Source of the DNA: Chitinophagia bacterium
GTDB lineage: Bacteria; Bacteroidota; Bacteroidia; Chitinophagales; Chitinophagaceae
Length of the DNA: 7,004 nt
Assembly: GCA_010021705.1 (NCBI GenBank)
Contig: RGMU01000078.1
Coordinates: forward strand, 1 to 7,004
Direction: 5' to 3'
Position 1 is the first letter of the stretch; every line of letters starts with the position of its first letter. Below the pieces are notes generated by a model. That model saw nothing but the letters and a program-made list of their open reading frames with translations, ran no database searches and was not told where the DNA came from. Below are positions 6,126-7,004 of the stretch, piece after piece. A program made the translations under genes and the position numbers.

Positions 6126-6183
6126 TTTGCATAGTTTCTATGTGATTTTATTGTTAACTGTTTTATTTTTCATTTAGAATATC

Positions 6184-6191
6184 TATTTTTG
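6184..6191 (+). promoter_or_regulatory. -7 promoter element of the PID-CTERM-like gene
   Basis: TATTTTTG matches TAnnTTTG and is followed by CACC, but there is no TTG at the expected distance, only a T-rich stretch around 6161. The predicted start near 6195 is only about 4 nt before the first ATG (6199) and about 16 nt before the second in-frame ATG (6211). Confidence 0.45.
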
Positions 6192-6198
6192 CACCGTT

Positions 6199-6459
6199 AT
6201 GACAAAATATATGAGTATTACACTTACAAAACTCAAATCAGCAGTATTACCATTAGCAGTATTACTTGCCCTTAATTTAATACCCGCTTTAAGCTTTGCG
6301 CAAGGTCGTTTTGACATTGACTCTTCCGGTGGTGGTGGTGGTGGTGACATCACAGACGTGCCTGTTGACGGTGGTACATGGCTACTATTAGGTGCCGGTG
6401 CTGCTATGGGTATTTACAAGCTCTACAAATTAAACCAAATGAAGGTAGCTAACGCTTAA
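6199..6459 (+). CDS. Small exported protein with PID-CTERM-like C-terminal sorting signature
   Basis: The protein has 86 residues in three parts. Residues 1-35 form a signal peptide: basic LTKLKS, a hydrophobic core AVLPLAVLLALNLIPA, and a likely cut at LSFA-Q. A very short mature linker follows, RFDIDSSGGGGGGDIT, with six glycines all encoded by GGT (6328-6345). The end is DVPVDGGTWLLLGAGAAMGIYKLYKL: the P-(I/V)-D motif, a short Leu/Ala/Gly membrane-spanning segment (60-72) and lysines. This matches my recollection of the PID-CTERM signature of Bacteroidota, a putative C-terminal sorting tag analogous to other CTERM tags; no database search was possible. Almost nothing remains between signal and tag, so the mature product would be tiny or mostly a membrane anchor. 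The second ATG at 6211 (MSITLTKLKS) is an alternative start favoured by the promoter position. The gene appears monocistronic, with its own promoter element and intrinsic terminator. Function is unknown. Confidence 0.78.
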   Translation: MTKYMSITLTKLKSAVLPLAVLLALNLIPALSFAQGRFDIDSSGGGGGGDITDVPVDGGTWLLLGAGAAMGIYKLYKLNQMKVANA

Positions 6460-6512
6460 TTGCGTTATTAACTATCCTAAAGATTGGCTCAGTTTAAACG
6501 TACCCCTTATGG

Positions 6513-6539
6513 AAAATCCGCTCATTGCGGATTTTTTTT
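6513..6539 (+). terminator. Intrinsic (Rho-independent) terminator after the PID-CTERM-like gene
   Basis: AAAATCCGC (6513-6521) and GCGGATTTT (6527-6535) form a perfect 9-bp stem with a TCATT loop, followed directly by more T residues (run of eight T, 6532-6539). It lies about 55 nt after the stop codon. Confidence 0.85.
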
Positions 6540-6624
6540 ACCTTTTTGTGCGTATATTAGTTGTTTATTAAGAACTACTGTTAATTATTACAGTTCATTA
6601 CAGCTATTTTTCAAAATGGTTGCC

Positions 6625-6632
6625 TATCTTTG
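6625..6632 (+). promoter_or_regulatory. -7 promoter element of the cyanophycinase-family gene
   Basis: TATCTTTG is a full match to TAnnTTTG. No TTG stands 19-21 nt upstream, only CTATTTTT, so the -33 part is weak. Transcription would begin near 6636, about 38 nt before the GTG start. It follows the upstream terminator, as expected for a new transcription unit. Confidence 0.5.
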
Positions 6633-6673
6633 TGATTATAACATTCATATTCTTTTACCAAATATAGCAATAA

Positions 6674-6911
6674 GTGACAATTCCTAAAGGGCATTTGATA
6701 GCCGTGGGAGGGGCTGAAGATAAAGGTACCGATTTAGAAAAAGGCATACTTCAGCGCAATAAACTCAATTTTTTTGAATTAGGTATCTTAAAAACCATTA
6801 CAAGCAATATTCATGTTGGCAATCCCCATGTTGAAGTAATAACCACAGCCTCTGCCATACCTGATGAGGTTGCTGAAAATTACAAAGATGCATTTAAGAA
6901 ATTGGGTTGCA
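6674..6911 (+). CDS. Cyanophycinase-family (peptidase S51) protein, N-terminal part only
   Basis: Translation from the GTG at 6674 gives VTIPKGHLIAVGGAEDKG, then LEKGILQRNKLNFFELGILK, VEVITTASAIPDEVAENY and AFKKLGCNN. The opening LIAVGGAEDKG and the later ITTAS-xxPxEVxExYxxAFxxLG are the N-terminal hallmarks of cyanophycinases of the S51 serine peptidase group, which hydrolyse the Asp-Arg storage polymer cyanophycin to dipeptides; some relatives may have other peptide substrates. The nucleophile serine region would lie further downstream and is not present, so activity cannot be judged. An in-frame TAA stands immediately before the GTG (6671-6673), so no earlier start exists. I end the reliable gene near 6911. 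The frame stays open to the window edge, but from about 6912 the DNA appears to be foreign sequence (see the next entry). In many Bacteroidota a cyanophycin synthetase gene follows; that cannot be seen here. Confidence 0.82.
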
Positions 6912-7004
6912 ACAATGTGGGGCGGGTCGATCCAATTCCGCGTTCCTATGTTGTGGGCGATTGGTTTCATCTTCCTGTTCACCGTTGGCGGTGTGACCGG
7001 CGTC
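6912..7004 (+). other. Probable chimeric end: fragment of haem-copper oxidase subunit I (coxA/ctaD)
   Basis: In the frame beginning at 6912 (not the cyanophycinase frame) the DNA reads TMWGGSIQFRVPM followed by LWAIGFIFLFTVGGVTGV up to the last base. This is the highly conserved MWGGSI...PMLWAIGFIFLFTVGGVTGV stretch of cytochrome c oxidase subunit I, with the Thr and Gly residues expected in that transmembrane helix. By hand count 6922-7004 is about 58% GC, clearly above the AT-rich genes before it. The coxA frame cannot be followed sensibly upstream of 6912, and the cyanophycinase frame loses its family pattern after it. A short stretch around ACAATGTGGGG (6912-6922) fits both genes and is a likely joining point. 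An assembly or library chimera is the most likely explanation, with the donor looking proteobacterial rather than Bacteroidota; a natural recombination joint is much less likely. Confidence 0.8.

Noticed and set aside
6582..6604. Short repeated ATTACAG upstream of the cyanophycinase-family gene
   Set aside because: Seven bases in AT-rich DNA is too short to be meaningful without comparative data.
6484..6687. 67-codon plus-strand open frame starting with TTG
   Set aside because: It runs through the intrinsic terminator at 6513-6539 and the promoter of the next gene, and has no coding signature; it is intergenic.
6674..7004. Reading the last frame as one continuous 110-codon cyanophycinase to the window edge
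   Set aside because: After about 6911 the encoded residues (RVDPIPRSYVV...) stop matching the family, while another frame gives a clear oxidase subunit I segment.

Overview
The window looks like chromosomal DNA of a Bacteroidota bacterium, possibly near Chitinophagales, although the genus cannot be fixed from sequence alone. Three things point there: repeated promoter elements of the Bacteroidota type (TTG about 20 nt upstream of TAnnTTTG), no usable Shine-Dalgarno sequences before the genes, and two protein types typical of the phylum (a Trp/Tyr/Gly-rich DUF6600-like secreted protein and a small PID-CTERM-like protein). Most of it is housekeeping material. No mobile element, CRISPR array, tRNA or defence system is visible.

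Layout. Positions 2-769 hold the 3' two thirds of a YbdL-type methionine aminotransferase, running off the left edge. It converges on a small lipoprotein gene (775-1329, minus). A divergent intergenic region of about 160 bp follows, then a large secreted protein (1494-2921) with a Trp-rich N-terminal domain and a Pro/Gln/Asn-rich tail with tandem repeats. The small SRP RNA (about 2991-3098) comes next behind a strong promoter, then a TalC-type transaldolase (3139-3792). That gene converges on a minus-strand pair, tsaD and trmN6, which overlap by ATGA and both encode enzymes acting on A37 of tRNA anticodon loops. Divergent from tsaD lies the RNase P RNA gene (about 5673-6062), so tRNA maturation functions cluster at 3805-6062. 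A spacer with a 25-nt direct repeat leads to an 86-residue exported PID-CTERM-like protein (6199-6459) with its own promoter and a clear intrinsic terminator (6513-6539). The last gene starts with GTG at 6674 and encodes the N-terminus of a cyanophycinase-family (S51) protein.

The most important caution concerns the right edge. From about 6912 to 7004 the DNA encodes, in another reading frame, an unmistakable piece of haem-copper oxidase subunit I (CoxA/CtaD), with a shift to higher GC. The junction falls in a short stretch compatible with both genes, so the window most likely ends in an assembly or library chimera; the last ~90 bp should not be treated as part of this locus.

The two housekeeping RNAs share the same promoter layout (TTG-N20-TACCTTTGCAG). 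The ffs copy carries a perfect 11-bp inverted repeat overlapping its promoter elements. I found no convincing new biological system. The points most worth a second look are the terminal chimera, the PID-CTERM-like protein with its repeat-bearing upstream region, and the inverted repeat at the ffs promoter.
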